Part shown: piece by piece, positions 48,016-60,652 of the stretch
Layout of the letters: each line of letters starts with the position of its first letter
Numbering within the stretch: position 1 is the stretch's first letter
DNA from: Panagrolaimus kolymaensis
Taxonomy: Eukaryota > Nematoda > Chromadorea > Rhabditida > Panagrolaimidae
Reading direction: 5' to 3'
NCBI GenBank assembly: GCA_028622995.1
Contig: JAJQJQ010000021.1
Location: forward strand, 1,178,001-1,242,000
DNA length: 64,000 nucleotides
Translations under genes and position numbers: made by a program
The notes under the pieces: model-generated
Told to the model about the DNA's origin: nothing
Seen by the model: the letters and a program-made list of their open reading frames with translations, nothing else
Databases searched by the model: none

Positions 48016-51000
48016 TTAAAGCAATAATTCTGATTTAATATCAGGATATTTAGAACTCCATAAAGTTTCTTCACATAATTTTATTTTTGGAGGAGTCTGG
48101 CGTTGCATTGAACAAACATCGATGGGAACATAAAATGCCATAACTAATTTACGAAACAAATTTGATTCTCGATCGGATGGAAATACTGGGAATTTAACAT
48201 CGAACACTGGAATATCTGTATCTTTTGATGGTAAACGAGCATTCCAAAGTCCTGGAACAATATCGGATGATAATGTAAGTTTAGATAAATCAAGTTCAGC
48301 AAATTGTCCATAAAATATTGAATTATATGGTTTTACAAGTTCATGCTTAACTAATCGACCTATAGTATTCCACCATTGAATATTGATAAAAGGACTCGTG
48401 AAATTTGTTGTTGTTGTATCTGGGAGGAATGATTGATTTTGTTTCCAATGAAGAAGGATAGTAACTTTACTGTTCTGAAAAGGAAAAAATATGCAGAGGT
48501 GAAGTTAAAAGAAGCTAATAAAACCCTTTAAAAGAGCGATGATTAATTTTATGGAATTTTTTTTATCTCAAAATAAGCTAATTCTAGAGCCCAAAATTTC
48601 TTGTCCTCGTAGTTTATATTTCTAACTTACCACATCAAAAACTGGAAAAACATCTCTAAAAATTTCTTCTTTCAAATCCAATCCCATTCCAAAATCCGCA
48701 TCAATTATTTCATAATCTTCCATTTTAGGATCCGGAGAAATTTGGGAACGATTTTTTTGTTTTTGAAGCAGAAATTGAAATGTTGAATCACAACTGCTTT
48801 GAATGGTTAAAATTGGATTACCACCGCCAACAATTTCTGGAGATTCTTTATAAGCCCAAATTTCAGTTAATTTTAAAAAATGACAATTATTTGTTGTTTG
48901 TTGACCTTTTATCCAATTTTCAAATAATACTTTTGCAATGCCTTCATAAAGGTGGCGATTTTTATTATCTGCAACAAAAAAAAAAGATAGGATTAGAAAA
49001 CTGTGGAAGATTAAAGTGTGAAGAATGGTTACCGTAATCGATATTGGAATCATAAAAATTTATCCAAGTTGAATTAATCACTGGGCTAGCTTCAATTTTT
49101 TGAATCATTTCAGGTTTAAATCTTAATGCTTGCTTTTCTGCAGCTTCAATAGGTCGAATATCAACGAAGCTATCAAATTTTCGAGCAAAAAAGTGAGTTT
49201 TTGATTGAATTGTCTGAAACAAAATTTTGTATCTCCCATATTTGGATATTTCAAAAAAAATAAAATATATTACAAACCTGTAATTCAAATTTCATTTCAT
49301 CACCATTTCTAAAAACTAATGGTGAACATCCACACCAATCCACAACTGGCTTTAATGAAGCACATCGACATCCTTGTTTTCTTCGCCAATTAGTTAATCT
49401 CAAATTTTTATATAAAATATTTTCACATTGTTTTGAATTTAATGCTAAAGTATGAAAGAATCCTTCCAAAGGTAATAAAACAGTGGAAAAATATTTTAAT
49501 AATTGATTCGTTATAGTTGAATTTTTAATTGACATTTCAGCTAAAGATCGATGTACGATAACCCAATCTGATCCACCATCAATTCTCATATTTTTATGGA
49601 AATTTTCGCGTGTTTTTATTCTCCACATTCGATTTTCACATTGATGAAATGCAAATAGAAAGCCTTGTTTACGAATAAAATCTGCGGTATTATATCCATG
49701 TGAAGCCAAAAAAGATTTACCATTGTGACTAAACAAAAAATTATTATTTTTTGTTAATAAAAAAAACACGAATAAGTTAAACTAAAGCCTAATCGTTCGT
49801 TTGCTACTACTTACATTCCTAAATTATGTTCAAGTTCATCTAAAGACATTAAAGGCATATCAGATTCAGACATATTTAAAATATAATCCCATTGATTAAA
49901 AGCTTCATCATCATTCAATAAAGATTTTTTGATGACATTCAAAAATAAAGTAAGAAGTTCAGTGCCGCCCCAAATCGTTGAAAATCTTTCATCCAAAACT
50001 TTAAAATTATATATGCTTTTTTTCTTTAAAGTTTTTTCAAGCTTTTTCATTTCTGAAAATTTTTAAGTTAATTAATTCTTTTTTGAATGATACTGTTTTT
50101 CTGCCAAGAATCGAGAGTGCTTAAGTATGTCGTCAATCGACGACTGCTTCAAAAAAATAATAAACAAAAAAAGGTCCAACCTTCAAACATAAATGTTTGC
50201 CTCGAATCCACATGAATCACATACAAATGCTTTTTGCTATAAACAGTTCGAAGCATTCGAATAACTTGTCGAGTATTTCTTCCATTAAGTTGAAGCAAAA
50301 ATAAAATTTTTACACTTTTTCGATCTTTTTCATTCTCGGGTAAATTCACAAATTTAGGAAATTTTCGTTTAACCGCTTCCAAACCAGTTGAATAAATTGC
50401 TAAAGTTTGAATGCCTCCACATGTTTGATTTTCATTTCCTGAGCAAATTGTACTTTGACAATATGATTCTGGAAGTACACTACTACTTTCATGGGCTGCT
50501 GTTGTTAAATCTTTGTTATTTCCACAAAAGCAATGTGAAGTTGATTTAACTGCAGCCAATTCATACCCTGCACGAAAACAAGCTTGAACACAATATTTTG
50601 GGGTATTGGTTTGATAAAAAGTGTAATGATATCCAGGTAAAATGGAAGTTGTTGAATTTGAATTTGAATCATTAAAACACCCAATAAATTTGTTTAGTTT
50701 TGAATGATCTAAAAAATGATAACGAAAAATTAAAGAATAAAGGCTTTTTTATGGGAGGTTACCAACCAAATTGTGGGCAAGTATTATCCAATTCTTCTAA
50801 ATTATCTGAATGAAAACAATAAACATCGATGAGACTTTTTTCGCATTCTTCAGTTTTTACTCGAGACAAAGCTGATTGAATTAGAGGATCTTTAAGTTCA
50901 CATTTAGCCGATTCAACAGAGCCATTATAATCCTAAAAGCCAAAAATAAAATAAACAAAGTTAAAGCCTTTCCCGCAAAATTTAACTTTTCCAAAATCTC

Positions 51001-51185
51001 AAAAGCCAAAGCAAAAAAAGCTTCCTTACCAAATGCCGATGTTCAACAACAATTCCATCATCTTTAGGTTTTTGAGATTCCAAATATTGTATCAAAATAA
51101 AAGTATTAAAAAGATATATACTTAAAATAATAATAAACCCATAAAATAATTTTTTTCGAGTAAAATAATTTAATAACCATGGCAT
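48016..51185 (-). CDS. sqv-6: Peptide O-xylosyltransferase SQV-6 (glycosaminoglycan initiation)
   Basis: Golgi type II enzyme that adds xylose to Ser of proteoglycan cores, the first step of chondroitin and heparan sulfate synthesis. Eight exons (51185-51030, 50932-50767, 50708-50181, 50052-49815, 49728-49278, 49213-49033, 48968-48631, 48474-48016) encode 838 residues; C. elegans SQV-6 is about 800. Residues 13-34 are a signal anchor (FYGFIIILSIYLFNTFILI). A WSC domain with paired cysteines follows (CFCGNN, CSGNENQTCGG). The GT14 domain has LLQLNGRNTRQVIRMLRTVY, YVIHVDSR, DYILNMSESDMPL, GGSDWVIVHRS and the Cys block GCRCASLKPVVDWCGCSP. The C-terminal xylosyltransferase extension is present, ending with Cys pairs in DVCSMQ and KLCEET. 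All GT14 XylT hallmarks are intact. Confidence 0.95.
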
Positions 51186-52134
51186 AATTAATTTAAGAGA
51201 AAGAGAGAGATTAAAAAGTTAGAAATTGAGATCTGTAAAAATAATAATCCCAATAAAATAAAAGTTAAAATTTTTTTGTTGAAAGACAAAGTCAAAAATG
51301 GAATAAAATCATTTATTTGTTTACAATTCTGTCAAAAAATTAAACTCTCTCTTTTTCTCTCCTTTTTTTGGTTTTGCTTCCTTCCCTTTTCTTCGATTTC
51401 GTCTGTCGTTCGTACTTTGAAAAGAGATTGAATCTCTTTCGATAAAATTTTTTTTCTTCTGAACACCAGCAGCAGAGCTAATTAAGGTTATTGGAAACGA
51501 CAATCAATAATTTTCTTTCTTTCCTTTATTGGATAATCGTTTAAAAAAAGGAAGCAAACATGATGATGGGTCAAGTCAAAAATATTCCTAAGCAACATAA
51601 AAAAAATGTGTTAAACTTACTTTGTTGGGAAAAAAAAAGAGAGAGTTCCTTTCTCTCATGAAGTTGTCGTCGTTGTCCACTCAATAAAAATCTATCGTCG
51701 TTTGCTTAAAGTTAATCCAAAGCTTTTTCATTCTCTTATTTTTTTAGCTGAATAAAATATTTAAAAAAACATTGCAAATAATTAAATTATTATTAACTTT
51801 ATTTTTTCTGCCATTTCTCTCTCTCTTTTTTTGTGTTGCATTTTTCTTTCAAATGTCTTTGAGCGCATTTTCATGAAATTCAGGGAAAAAAAGAAAGTCG
51901 ATCGAAGAGCAAAAATCGTTGTCGCTGCTGCTTCTTGTTGCTGTTTGCTTTTTTACGTTTCGAACAAAAAATAAAATAAAATGACATTAATTTTTTTTGT
52001 TGTGGAAGCTTTATTTTTTAATACTTTGTTTTTTGCTTTTTAATAACCTCATCGTATCGTGATTTCGTGTACATTTTTGTTGTTAGTAATTTTGACTAAT
52101 TATTTATATGGTTTTCAGAGGTAAAATAACAATA
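51186..52134. other. Divergent promoter region
   Basis: About 950 bases between sqv-6 (-) and the V-ATPase c'' gene (+). Contains A/T runs and GA/CT-rich tracts. A gttttcag acceptor near 52118 precedes the V-ATPase start by 16 bases, a likely spliced-leader site. No gene supported. Confidence 0.5.
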
Positions 52135-53223
52135 ATGGCGAATGCCATGCTGTACACTTTTTACACGCTTTCAGCGATAACAAGCTCTGTGTTAATTGGA
52201 ACTGGTGAGTATTTTTATGCATGCTAACAAGCTTAAAAGCAATATGGTGGTTTCAATGTTGAGAAGCTAAAACTTTCAATCTTTGCTGCTTTATATCATT
52301 GGTTTACTCAAGCTTGATGTCATTATGCTCTTTGGACTTTCATTTTACTCATTGTATAACAAATTTTATTTTTTTAGCATTATTTTATATGCTTACTGGA
52401 CAAGGCGAAAGATTCGATATTGCATGGTTCCTCACAGAAACTTCACCACATATGTGGGCTTCACTTGGTGTTGCTGCATCTCTATCACTTTCTGTTATTG
52501 GTGCTGGATGGTATGGTCTTCATTTCTCTTCATCCACTATATATAATATTTGCTTTCATTTATAGGGGTATCTTCACAACAGGTTCATCAATCCTTGGTG
52601 GTGGTGTTAAAGCTCCAAGAATTCGTACAAAAAATTTAGTTTCAATTATTTTCTGTGAAGCTGTTGCTATTTTTGGTATCATTATGGCTTTCGTATTTGC
52701 TGGCAAACTTGGAGTAAGTGTTTAAAAGAATGCTGTAGATTACTTTTTCGAAACAAGAGTTATGAAAATATGTGATTGTATTGTTAAAGGCAACTGTAAC
52801 ATTTTTTGCTGAAATTTGATGCTCGAACAGCTTTTTCAATCAAAGACCAAAGTATTTAGTGATTTACATCATTCATTTTCAGAAATTCTCAAGAGAAAGG
52901 CTCGTTGATCATCCTGATGTTATTGCTCGTAATTTAGCTGCTGGTTATTTTATCTTTGGTGGTGGTTTAACCGTTGGATTTTCAAACTTTGTATGTGGTT
53001 TAGCTGTTGGTGTTGTTGGTTCAGGTGCTGCACTTGCTGATGCTGCAAATCCAGCTCTTTTCGTCAAGATTTTAATTATTGAAATTTTTGCTAGTGCGAT
53101 TGGACTTTTTGGAATGATTATTGGTATTGTTCAAGTAAGCTTTTTACCATTTTCTTTGCTTTACAATACTAATCGACTATGCATCTTTTTTAGACGAACA
53201 AGGCATCCATGGGTGATACATAA
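52135..53223 (+). CDS. vha-4: V-type proton ATPase 21 kDa proteolipid subunit c'' (ATP6V0B)
   Basis: Membrane-ring subunit of the V0 sector that carries protons across organelle and apical membranes. Five exons (52135-52204, 52378-52510, 52566-52713, 52883-53134, 53194-53223) encode 210 residues, the usual c'' length. It has the c''-specific first helix and then the duplicated proteolipid fold: [39 protein letters not shown], and the essential Glu in [16 protein letters not shown]. The second half repeats it with [40 protein letters not shown] and [13 protein letters not shown]. The short last exon adds TNKASMGDT. Confidence 0.95.
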
Positions 53224-53578
53224 TTCAATCGTTCAACTCCTCTCTATCGTCTACCATTCCGTTCTCACTTTTATATCTGTCGCTTCTTCATCCTTCTTTG
53301 TTTTAGTTATGTTCTTCTAATATTTAATATTAAAGTATTGATTCTTATCTTTATTTTTGTTTCCTGTGAGCTGGTTTAAATTTCAATGAGAGAATTTATC
53401 CTTCGTTTTTTGTGTTATGAACCATGATATTATAATTGTACCAGTTTTTTTTGTAGAAAGTTTTCAGAGTTTATTTTACTTACGATTGTTTATTTTCTAA
53501 GTTTTGCTTAGATTTGTAATTTGTATATCATAAATGAAAAATTTTAAGTATTTTAATAAAGAGATGATTTATCATTTT
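53224..53578. other. Convergent intergenic region
   Basis: About 355 bases of 3' flanks between the V-ATPase c'' (+) and collagen (-) genes, with AATAAA-type signals. No coding potential. Confidence 0.45.
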
Positions 53579-54690
53579 TTAATGACGAGCAAAACCAATG
53601 ACAAGATTTCGACGAGGACATGCGCAATAACCTGCATCAGGCCCAGGAATGCCATAACCTCCAACTCTTCCATTATCACCTTTTTGTCCTGGTGGCCCTC
53701 GTCTACCAGTATCACCGCTAAATCCTCGAGCACCAATACCTCCATTAGAGCCAGGACGACCAGGTTCTCCTCGTTCTCCTTTAGATCCAGGTTCACCGCG
53801 GTTACCATCTCGTCCAGGAAAGCCTTAAAATGGGCTTCTTAAAGCATTTTGTAAACTTTTAAAGCTTTACCTTTAACTCCGCGAGTAGCTTCTATTCCTT
53901 GTATTCCTATCATTCCTGTTCTTCCTGATGGTCCACTTCTTCCATCGTCACCTTTTTTACCTAATGGTCCAGGTTTTCCTGGAATTCCACTTCGCCCTCG
54001 AGAGCCAGGGAATCCAAGTGGGCCCTGAAATTTAAAGATAAATGTTACTTGGAATTGCATAGTCTTCGTAAAAAAGTTTAAAATCTTACTGGTGGTCCTC
54101 TTGGACCTGGTTTACCATAACTCCCTTTAGGCCCTTGTGGGCACACTCGACATGTTCCTGAGAATCTCAATAACATTTCACGTGGAACAATTCCAGGCCT
54201 TCCAAGCAAACCTAAAATCCTTTCATTCTTACTAACACCAAATTTATGTCAACTATTATAAACCTGGAGATCCTGGACTACCAGGAATTCCATCCATTCC
54301 CGGTCGACCTCGAGCACCTTCAGGACCTGGTGGACATCGATTTATTCGATCACATTGACATTGGCCAAATCTTTGTTGCTGCCGACGACGATTGGAATGT
54401 TTTGAAAATGAATAACCATAATGACGTTCGCGCTTTTCACGAGGATGTAAATCACGGGCTTGTTTGAGTTCACTCCAAGCTTCAGCTTCAATTTTTTCAA
54501 ATTTAAGAAGTTCTGCATCCAAAAATGATCGAATTGTTGCTAGTCGTTTAACATAAAAAGGAATATGGCTAAAATTAGAATGAAAAATTCCAGTATCATG
54601 AATGAACATTTTAAAGCTTTACCTTCCAATGTAAGCAATAGTTAAACCAGAAAGAATAAAAGCAATTCCAAGACTCCATTCATTTTTCAT
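53579..54690 (-). CDS. Nematode cuticle collagen
   Basis: Secreted structural protein of the cuticle. Five exons (54690-54623, 54568-54264, 54211-54090, 54024-53871, 53823-53579) encode 297 residues, typical for the family. Order: short N-terminus and signal anchor (LGIAFILSGLTIAYIG); Col_cuticle_N-like region (ATIRSFLDAELLKFEKIEAE); basic furin-type cleavage site REKRERHYG; Cys cluster FGQCQCDRINRC; then interrupted Gly-X-Y blocks starting CPPGPEGARGRPG; a CRVC pair; more Gly-X-Y; and a C-terminal CAC cluster. Introns fall within Gly-X-Y blocks and several split the Gly codon. The last intron has an AAG acceptor. The subgroup cannot be assigned with confidence. Confidence 0.92.
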
Positions 54691-55689
54691 GTTTTTATTG
54701 CAACAAAACGGACAACAACAAAATAACACTTTTTAATTCCACCAAAATAACTCTAACTTGGGTTTTAAAGGAAAATGATGCGGTTCTAGGGATTATGCAT
54801 AATCGGCGCAATTTAAGGATTTTTTTGAGACCGCCTAACGAGTGAAGACTGGATCTTATTCAAATCGTTAAAGGAATGTAATACTTTGGCTAAAGTAAAT
54901 CCAGATTTTGTCAACAAAAAAAATGGATAAATTGTTGCAACAAAGAAAAATTTAGCATAAGGTTCGCTTTTCAATTTTTTCATTCATTAAAATAAATGGA
55001 AAGCAGCAAATACATAACATCGATAAGAATAAAACAAAATTACATAAAACTTGATAAAGGATAAAGAAACTCAAGTTTACCAGAAAACAAAAAAGCGACT
55101 AATGTAAGTAAATGTTTGCAATGTTATTATTAGGGTCTTTAAAAACTTTTATACTAAATATGAACTCAGAAATAAGATAGAGGGATACCAAAATATGTTG
55201 GATTCATTATACAGTGAATTCAAAAAAGACAAGTTAAATGATGGACGAGCTAAAGCGAAACTATGATGAAAAATGGAAAATGAAACAAAATACAAAGAAA
55301 CGACAGATTTCTTTAACCAATTTTGAACGTTACTTTCTCCCCGCGTTTTTTTTAGCTTTGTGTGTTGTTTCTGCCAAAAGTTTGAACTTTTCAAAAAAAA
55401 TCTTGAACATTCGAAAAAAAATGTGAACAAAAATAAAATAATAAAATGCGATTATTATCATCATCGTCGTCCAAAAGTTTCAGCAAACCATTATCATCAA
55501 CAACGTATTTGATTATTATTTCTTCTTTCGATTTCATAAAACCCTATCTTTCTTACTTGTTTTATGGCTTTTGAGCTTTTCTCAGGCTCATAAGATTTAT
55601 CTCGATTAGATTTTTTATCTAAAATTATTGTTTGTTGTTAATCCATTATTGATAGTCATTATTTTTGATAACTACAACAACCAACAACC
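54691..55689. other. Divergent intergenic region; one doubtful small ORF
   Basis: About 1 kb between the collagen (-) and PGS1 (+) genes. A + frame of 62 codons at 55238-55426 has a charged N-terminus and a possible helix (YFLPAFFLALCVVSA). It overlaps a 93-codon antisense frame and has no further support. Otherwise A/T-rich promoter sequence. Confidence 0.4.
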
Positions 55690-57496
55690 ATGGAATGGCT
55701 TATTGGAAATAAACCTTCACTACCAGTAAATTCAGAAGATGTTTATTTTATTAAAACTCCTACAGAATTTTATTCAACTTTATTGGTATGTTTTTTTAAA
55801 CTTTTTTTACTTACAAGTTAACGCTTTGCTTTGTTCCTTTAACACTGGCGTTGACTATAACATTGCTTATTTTTTGAAACTAATATGAACTTTTTTTAGG
55901 AACGAATAAAAACATCAAAGCATCGAGTAATATTTTCAAGTTTATATTTGGGTACAGGAGATTTAGAGTTCGAATTGGTATGTGTTTATTATTGTTATCA
56001 ATCGTAAATTTTGTTACTTTTTAGATTGATACTTTGAAGAAAGCTCTTGAAGTCAATCCAGATCTCAATGTTGGTGTACTACTTGATTATCTTCGAGGCA
56101 CTCGTCCAAGTCCAGAAAAATCATCTGCAACTCTGTTATCACCTATTGCTGATAAAGCTCATGTATATTTTTATCATACACCTGATTTACGTGGAATAAT
56201 AAAAAACCATTTACCTGCAAGATTCAATGAAATTGTTGGACTTCAACATATGAAATTTTATATTTTTGATGATTCTGTTATTATATCTGGGTATGTTTCT
56301 TTGCTATAGAAATGACTTTAATGGTGTGATATTTTTTCAGGGCAAATTTATCTGATTCATACTTTGTAAACCGTCAAGATCGATATGTGCTGATTGAGAA
56401 TAATCCGAAGCTTGTGGAATTCTTGGAGAGTGTATTTAACACCATTACCGCGTGCTCATTCCAGCTCAAAGGAAATGGAGAATTGAAACTCAGTGATAAA
56501 TGCTTGATACATCCATTTGAAGGTTTGTTTTTGAAGTCACTTTCAACGATAAATCGGAATCATGTTTCATTTTACTCTTCGTCTAAAAAAGTTGGATAAT
56601 GACTACTTCAAACTTTTTTTGCTTTTGCTATTCTCCATGTTTATCTTGTTAACTTTATTACATGTTTGTTTTTCAGGTAACAAAGCTGATTTTTGCGAAC
56701 ATGTTTCAACTCAAGTTCATTCCATTCTCTCCACTCTCAAAACAGAACCATCTGATTCGCTCCTATCGTCTTCATCTTCTGTTGCTGATACTCGAATTTA
56801 CCCATTTCTTCAGCTTCCACCTTTCAAAATCAATGATGAAGTCGAAATTCTTATGAAACTTTTTTCTCGCTCAAACAATGACATCGATGTTACGGTAGCT
56901 ACGGGTTATTTCAATCTTTATGACGATTATCTTGATGCTATTCTCAAAAAATCAAATTATCCTTTAACTTTTATCACTGCTGCTCCAGATGCAAATGGAT
57001 TTTATAATGGTCAAGGTCTTGCTGGTTATGTTCCATCACTTTATGTGAACACCTCAAAATACCTCTTTGATCAAGCAAAGGCTCTACAAAAACCAATTAA
57101 AATCTTTGAATACTCTCGTCCAAATTGGACGTTTCATGGAAAAGGAATTTGGATTGATGATGAAAAGAATGGTTTAACTGCAACAATGATTGGTTCATCA
57201 AATTTTGGATATCGTTCTGTTTCAAGAGATTTAGAAGCTCAAGTTATGCTTGTTACATCTAATGACAAATTGAGGAGTCGACTCAAAGAAGTAAGTTTTT
57301 TTTGGTGCATCTCTCAAAAGCTCCTTATCAACTACCTTAAACTGCTCAGCACGTTTCTAATGAGTTTCATTTTTAGGAAAGAAATGCATTGATGGAATTT
57401 ACTTCACTTCTTGAATCTTCAACCTTTCTTCGACGTGATCATTTTGTTCCATTTTGGGTTAAAATATTTGCACGACATTTTAGACATTTCTTTTGA
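55690..57496 (+). CDS. pgs-1: CDP-diacylglycerol-glycerol-3-phosphate 3-phosphatidyltransferase PGS1
   Basis: Mitochondrial inner-membrane enzyme making phosphatidylglycerophosphate, the committed step to cardiolipin. Six exons (55690-55785, 55900-55977, 56025-56290, 56341-56522, 56677-57290, 57377-57496) encode 451 residues. As a member of the phospholipase D superfamily it has two HKD motifs: HMKFYIFDDSVIISGANLSD (H133, K135) and FHGKGIWID followed by TMIGSSNFGYRS (H361, K363). Other family blocks are FSSLYLGTGDLE, LLDYLRGTRPSP, DRYVLIENN and VATGYFN. It is about 100 residues shorter than human PGS1 (556), mostly at the N-terminus. No clear targeting peptide is seen, so an upstream start or exon could be missing. 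Confidence 0.92.
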
Positions 57497-58234
57497 TTCT
57501 TTTTTTTCATTTTGTTACTGATTTATAGGAGCTCATTTTAATGTTGATTTTTGTTTTGAAATAAATAAATTTCTAACCACTTCTTTTTGTTGTTGCTTTG
57601 AGTAACCCGTTGACGGTTATATAATATTTTTCCATACTTTAAATTTGTTTATGTCTTTGCTTTTGTATCGGTTTACTGTATGCGTGAAGAGGTTTTTAAG
57701 GCAGAGATTGTTTACCACTTTCATCTCTTTTAGTGGATGGAATAGAGTTAGGTTATCTTGTACCATTATTTTTATGAACAGCTCAATGAAGGGTTGTTAC
57801 TGCTGCCACATTTATATTAATTCAAACATTTTTTTCCGAAGCTTTGACCATCCTTTTATTCCAATGTACTTATATTCTCATTTATTCTTTTATTTTGGTT
57901 TGAATATGTTTTTCTTGATATTTTTTATTATCAGCCCTAGTTCGATGAATCTTTTTTATCATCACTGCCCCATATTTTTAAGATAAAACTTTTGTTGATC
58001 CAACGAACATATACGCTTTGTTTTTTTTTCGAAATCGTAGCAACAGCTTTTGGAATAAGTTTCATTCTGTAATGAGCATATATTGTTTTAACTCATCTTA
58101 CTGTCATATAAAGCATTTTTTTAGTTATCTAAAGCCCCATAGTTTTTTAGTGTCCAAGTTTCATAACTATGCGTGGGATTTTCTGATTATTGCAGTGATA
58201 ATAATCCTTATATTAGTTTAAGATCTCATAAATA
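57497..58234. other. Intergenic region
   Basis: About 740 bases between PGS1 and the TMEM186-like gene, same strand. Two + frames (57645-57986 and 58018-58221) are Phe/Ser/Ile-rich with no recognisable features and are not called. Otherwise nothing seen. Confidence 0.45.
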
Positions 58235-59336
58235 ATGGTTCTTACACAATCTTTGGGATTAGGATATTTAACCGCTCATTTACTCGTTCGTCGAACTACC
58301 AATGCAACCATTTCAAGTGTAGCAACTACCACCAATCAAAAAGCTAATTATTTTCTTACAGCTTCTCAAACAAGAAATTCTGATTCAGTTGTAAATGCAA
58401 AAGAAAGATTAAAATTATTACAACAGCAAAAACGAAATTTTTCCATATCAAAAAAAATTATTGCACGAAGCAATAATAATATTAATCCATTTGATTCCAA
58501 TGAACTTAAACAAAGAATTGGAGGATATTCAATACGTAAAGTTTCATCATCAACGACGAATAAAGAAATTGTTGAAAATAAAAAATCAGCTGAAGATGAA
58601 GAACAAAAAGAATTAACTGAAATATTAAAAGATGAAACATGGTAAGTTTGGATTACGGTAGCCAAAGTCTAATTTGGCTCATAAATTTGCGGCATTTGAT
58701 ATAACCCAAAACTAATATTTTTAGGACACCAATATATCGATTTCCTGGAATAGTATTTTGTTCATTTATATCTAAAGCAAAATTTATTCAAACTATTGGA
58801 AGTTTTCTTGTTATTCCATGGGCAACATATATGTATGCATCAAATTATCAAACATTTGATTTTCTTTTAACTGTATATGGCGCAGCCATTTTAGCCCCAT
58901 TAGCATTATATGGATTTTCTCGAACATTTAATCGTATGATAGGTGTTATATCAATGAATGAAACAAATGAATATATTCGAATTGGTTATCTTTCTTTATA
59001 TGGCACTCGTCGAACTTCTTATATTCCCGTTGATGATGTAATTCCTATGACTGAATTAGTTTCAAAAATGGAAAGATATCCCAAAGTTTTACAATTAAAA
59101 CGTTTTTCAAGGTAAAAAAATATTATGAAATTAATTTTTTTGGAAGAACAACAAATTTGTTTTAATCAAAACATTTTTTTTATTAATAAAAGTTTTTTGT
59201 TTACAGGGAAAGTGAATGGTATTATCTCCCAGCTCGCGGTATTTCTATTCTTGATAATGATAAAGCTAAACTTGTTTTTGGTTCCCTTGCAGGATTTTGT
59301 GAACTCCCCGAAAAGTTTAAAGAAAAAGTTGAATAA
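58235..59336 (+). CDS. TMEM186: TMEM186-like mitochondrial inner-membrane protein, complex I assembly
   Basis: Three exons (58235-58641, 58725-59111, 59207-59336) encode 307 residues. The first ~130 residues are Ser/Thr/Gln/Lys-rich with a likely import leader. Then comes TPIYRFPGI, a soluble link (FISKAKFIQTIGSF), two hydrophobic helices (LVIPWATYMYA and LTVYGAAILAPLALYGFS) and a beta-rich tail with RMIGVISMNETNEYIRIGYL and YGTRRTSYIPVDDVIPM. This order (YRFPxI, K..QT, two helices, RxxGxxxxN, L..G.R...PxDDV) is that of TMEM186, a member of the MCIA complex with NDUFAF1, which is also in this window. TMEM223 and TMEM70 share the fold, so a related family is possible. Confidence 0.72.
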
Positions 59337-59640
59337 AAAAATGTTTTTAGGTTTTTGTTGTTCGTTTCTAAACTTTAGTTAGATGTTTTAGTTGTTAAAT
59401 AAACCTTTTTTTTCTCTCAGAAAATTGTGGAATTAATAAAATCAGTATTTTACTACTGTAAAAAAATATTATATCTTAAATGCGTGGTTATTAATTATAT
59501 TTTCTTTGATTTTGACCCAAAAATTTTTGTGATTCTCCATTAAAAGCTAGTAGCTACAATACCAAAACTAACAAACCCGTTTTTTGCGGCAAAACTTAAC
59601 TTCCGTAAATAAGTTTAATTTTTTTTTACAGAATATTATT

Positions 59641-60389
59641 ATGCCCGATGATGATGATTCTTATTCTTCTTCCCAAAAAATAAAGCGAAGAAGAGTATGG
59701 TATTCTTCGCAAAAATCTTCTTCGTCTTCACGTAAACTTAAAAAAGGTGATAGAATAAATGAAATTCAATCCATTCTTGAAAATGAAACTCAATGGTTTC
59801 TTGTTTATCGAAATAACTCGATTCAAGGCGCAATATTTATTCAAAGAATAAAATTATTTTCATGGATATTTGGAATATGTTTTAATATATTTTTATTGAT
59901 TGAAGCTTTAATTGGAGAATTACCTGCAATTATTTTATTTATTGAAGCTTTTGCTATTTTAGTTTTAGTTTCAATATTTCCTAATTTTCGAAGGTAAGAA
60001 CAATGCTTTCAATTAAGACTTACTAAAACTTGAAAATTTTGATTTTTAGGTCAAAACGAATAGTCCATGAAATTTATTTGGATGAAAATGATTTATTTGT
60101 TAAAGCACGTTATATTACCCCATGGAGCGTCATTCGAAACCGATACAGCGCTAAAGATGATTCGAATCTACTTGGATACGGGTTGTTGCTATCACCAAAT
60201 AAAATTTCAAGTTATCAAGTAAATATAAAATGGAAAGAAAAAGATTGGTTAGTATATTTGGCTTTGGTTGATTTTGAATAATCATCATTTTTTAGGAGCA
60301 CTTCCCTTGAAATTCCAATAACTCATTATGAAATTGTTGATTATCCTAGAGCTCAAAAACTTTTTAGTGATTTAAATCTTAGCAATTAA
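59641..60389 (+). CDS. Two-helix membrane protein of unknown function, TMEM186/TMEM223-like layout
   Basis: Three exons (59641-59993, 60050-60247, 60296-60389) encode 214 residues. I do not recognise the family. The first ~40 residues are Asp/Ser/Lys-rich and hydrophilic (MPDDDDSYSSSQKIKRRR). Two helices follow (LFSWIFGICFNIFLLIEAL and LPAIILFIEAFAILVLVSIF), then a beta-rich tail with repeated aromatic/charged strands (RIVHEIYLDENDLFVKARYI, ISSYQVNIKWKEKDW). This matches the domain layout of the TMEM186-like protein immediately upstream, which suggests an ancient relation or a shared fold. A tttttacag acceptor lies nine bases before the ATG and the upstream stop is about 300 bases away, an operon-like setting. 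Confidence 0.7.
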
Positions 60390-60652
60390 AAAATGCCTAA
60401 GAATTTTGTACATAAAAATTAATTTTGGTGATCTCATTAAAGCCGATCTCGTTCAAGCCGATGTAAGAAAAACAAAACATGTTTTGAATTTTCCTAAACT
60501 TGTATAAACTTTTAAAATTTGTAATTTAATAAAAATAATAATAATGCTTTGATTGTTGAACGCTATAAGAGGATTGTATCCAAAAATATTACTTTATTAA
60601 GTTTTTACAAATTAACTGATAATTTATTCATTAATGGTGCTTTTTAGAAAGG

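Noticed and set aside
57645..58221. Two + frames of 113 and 67 codons between PGS1 and the TMEM186-like gene
   Set aside because: Phe/Ser/Ile-rich, no recognisable domains, no acceptor or neighbouring exon that extends them.
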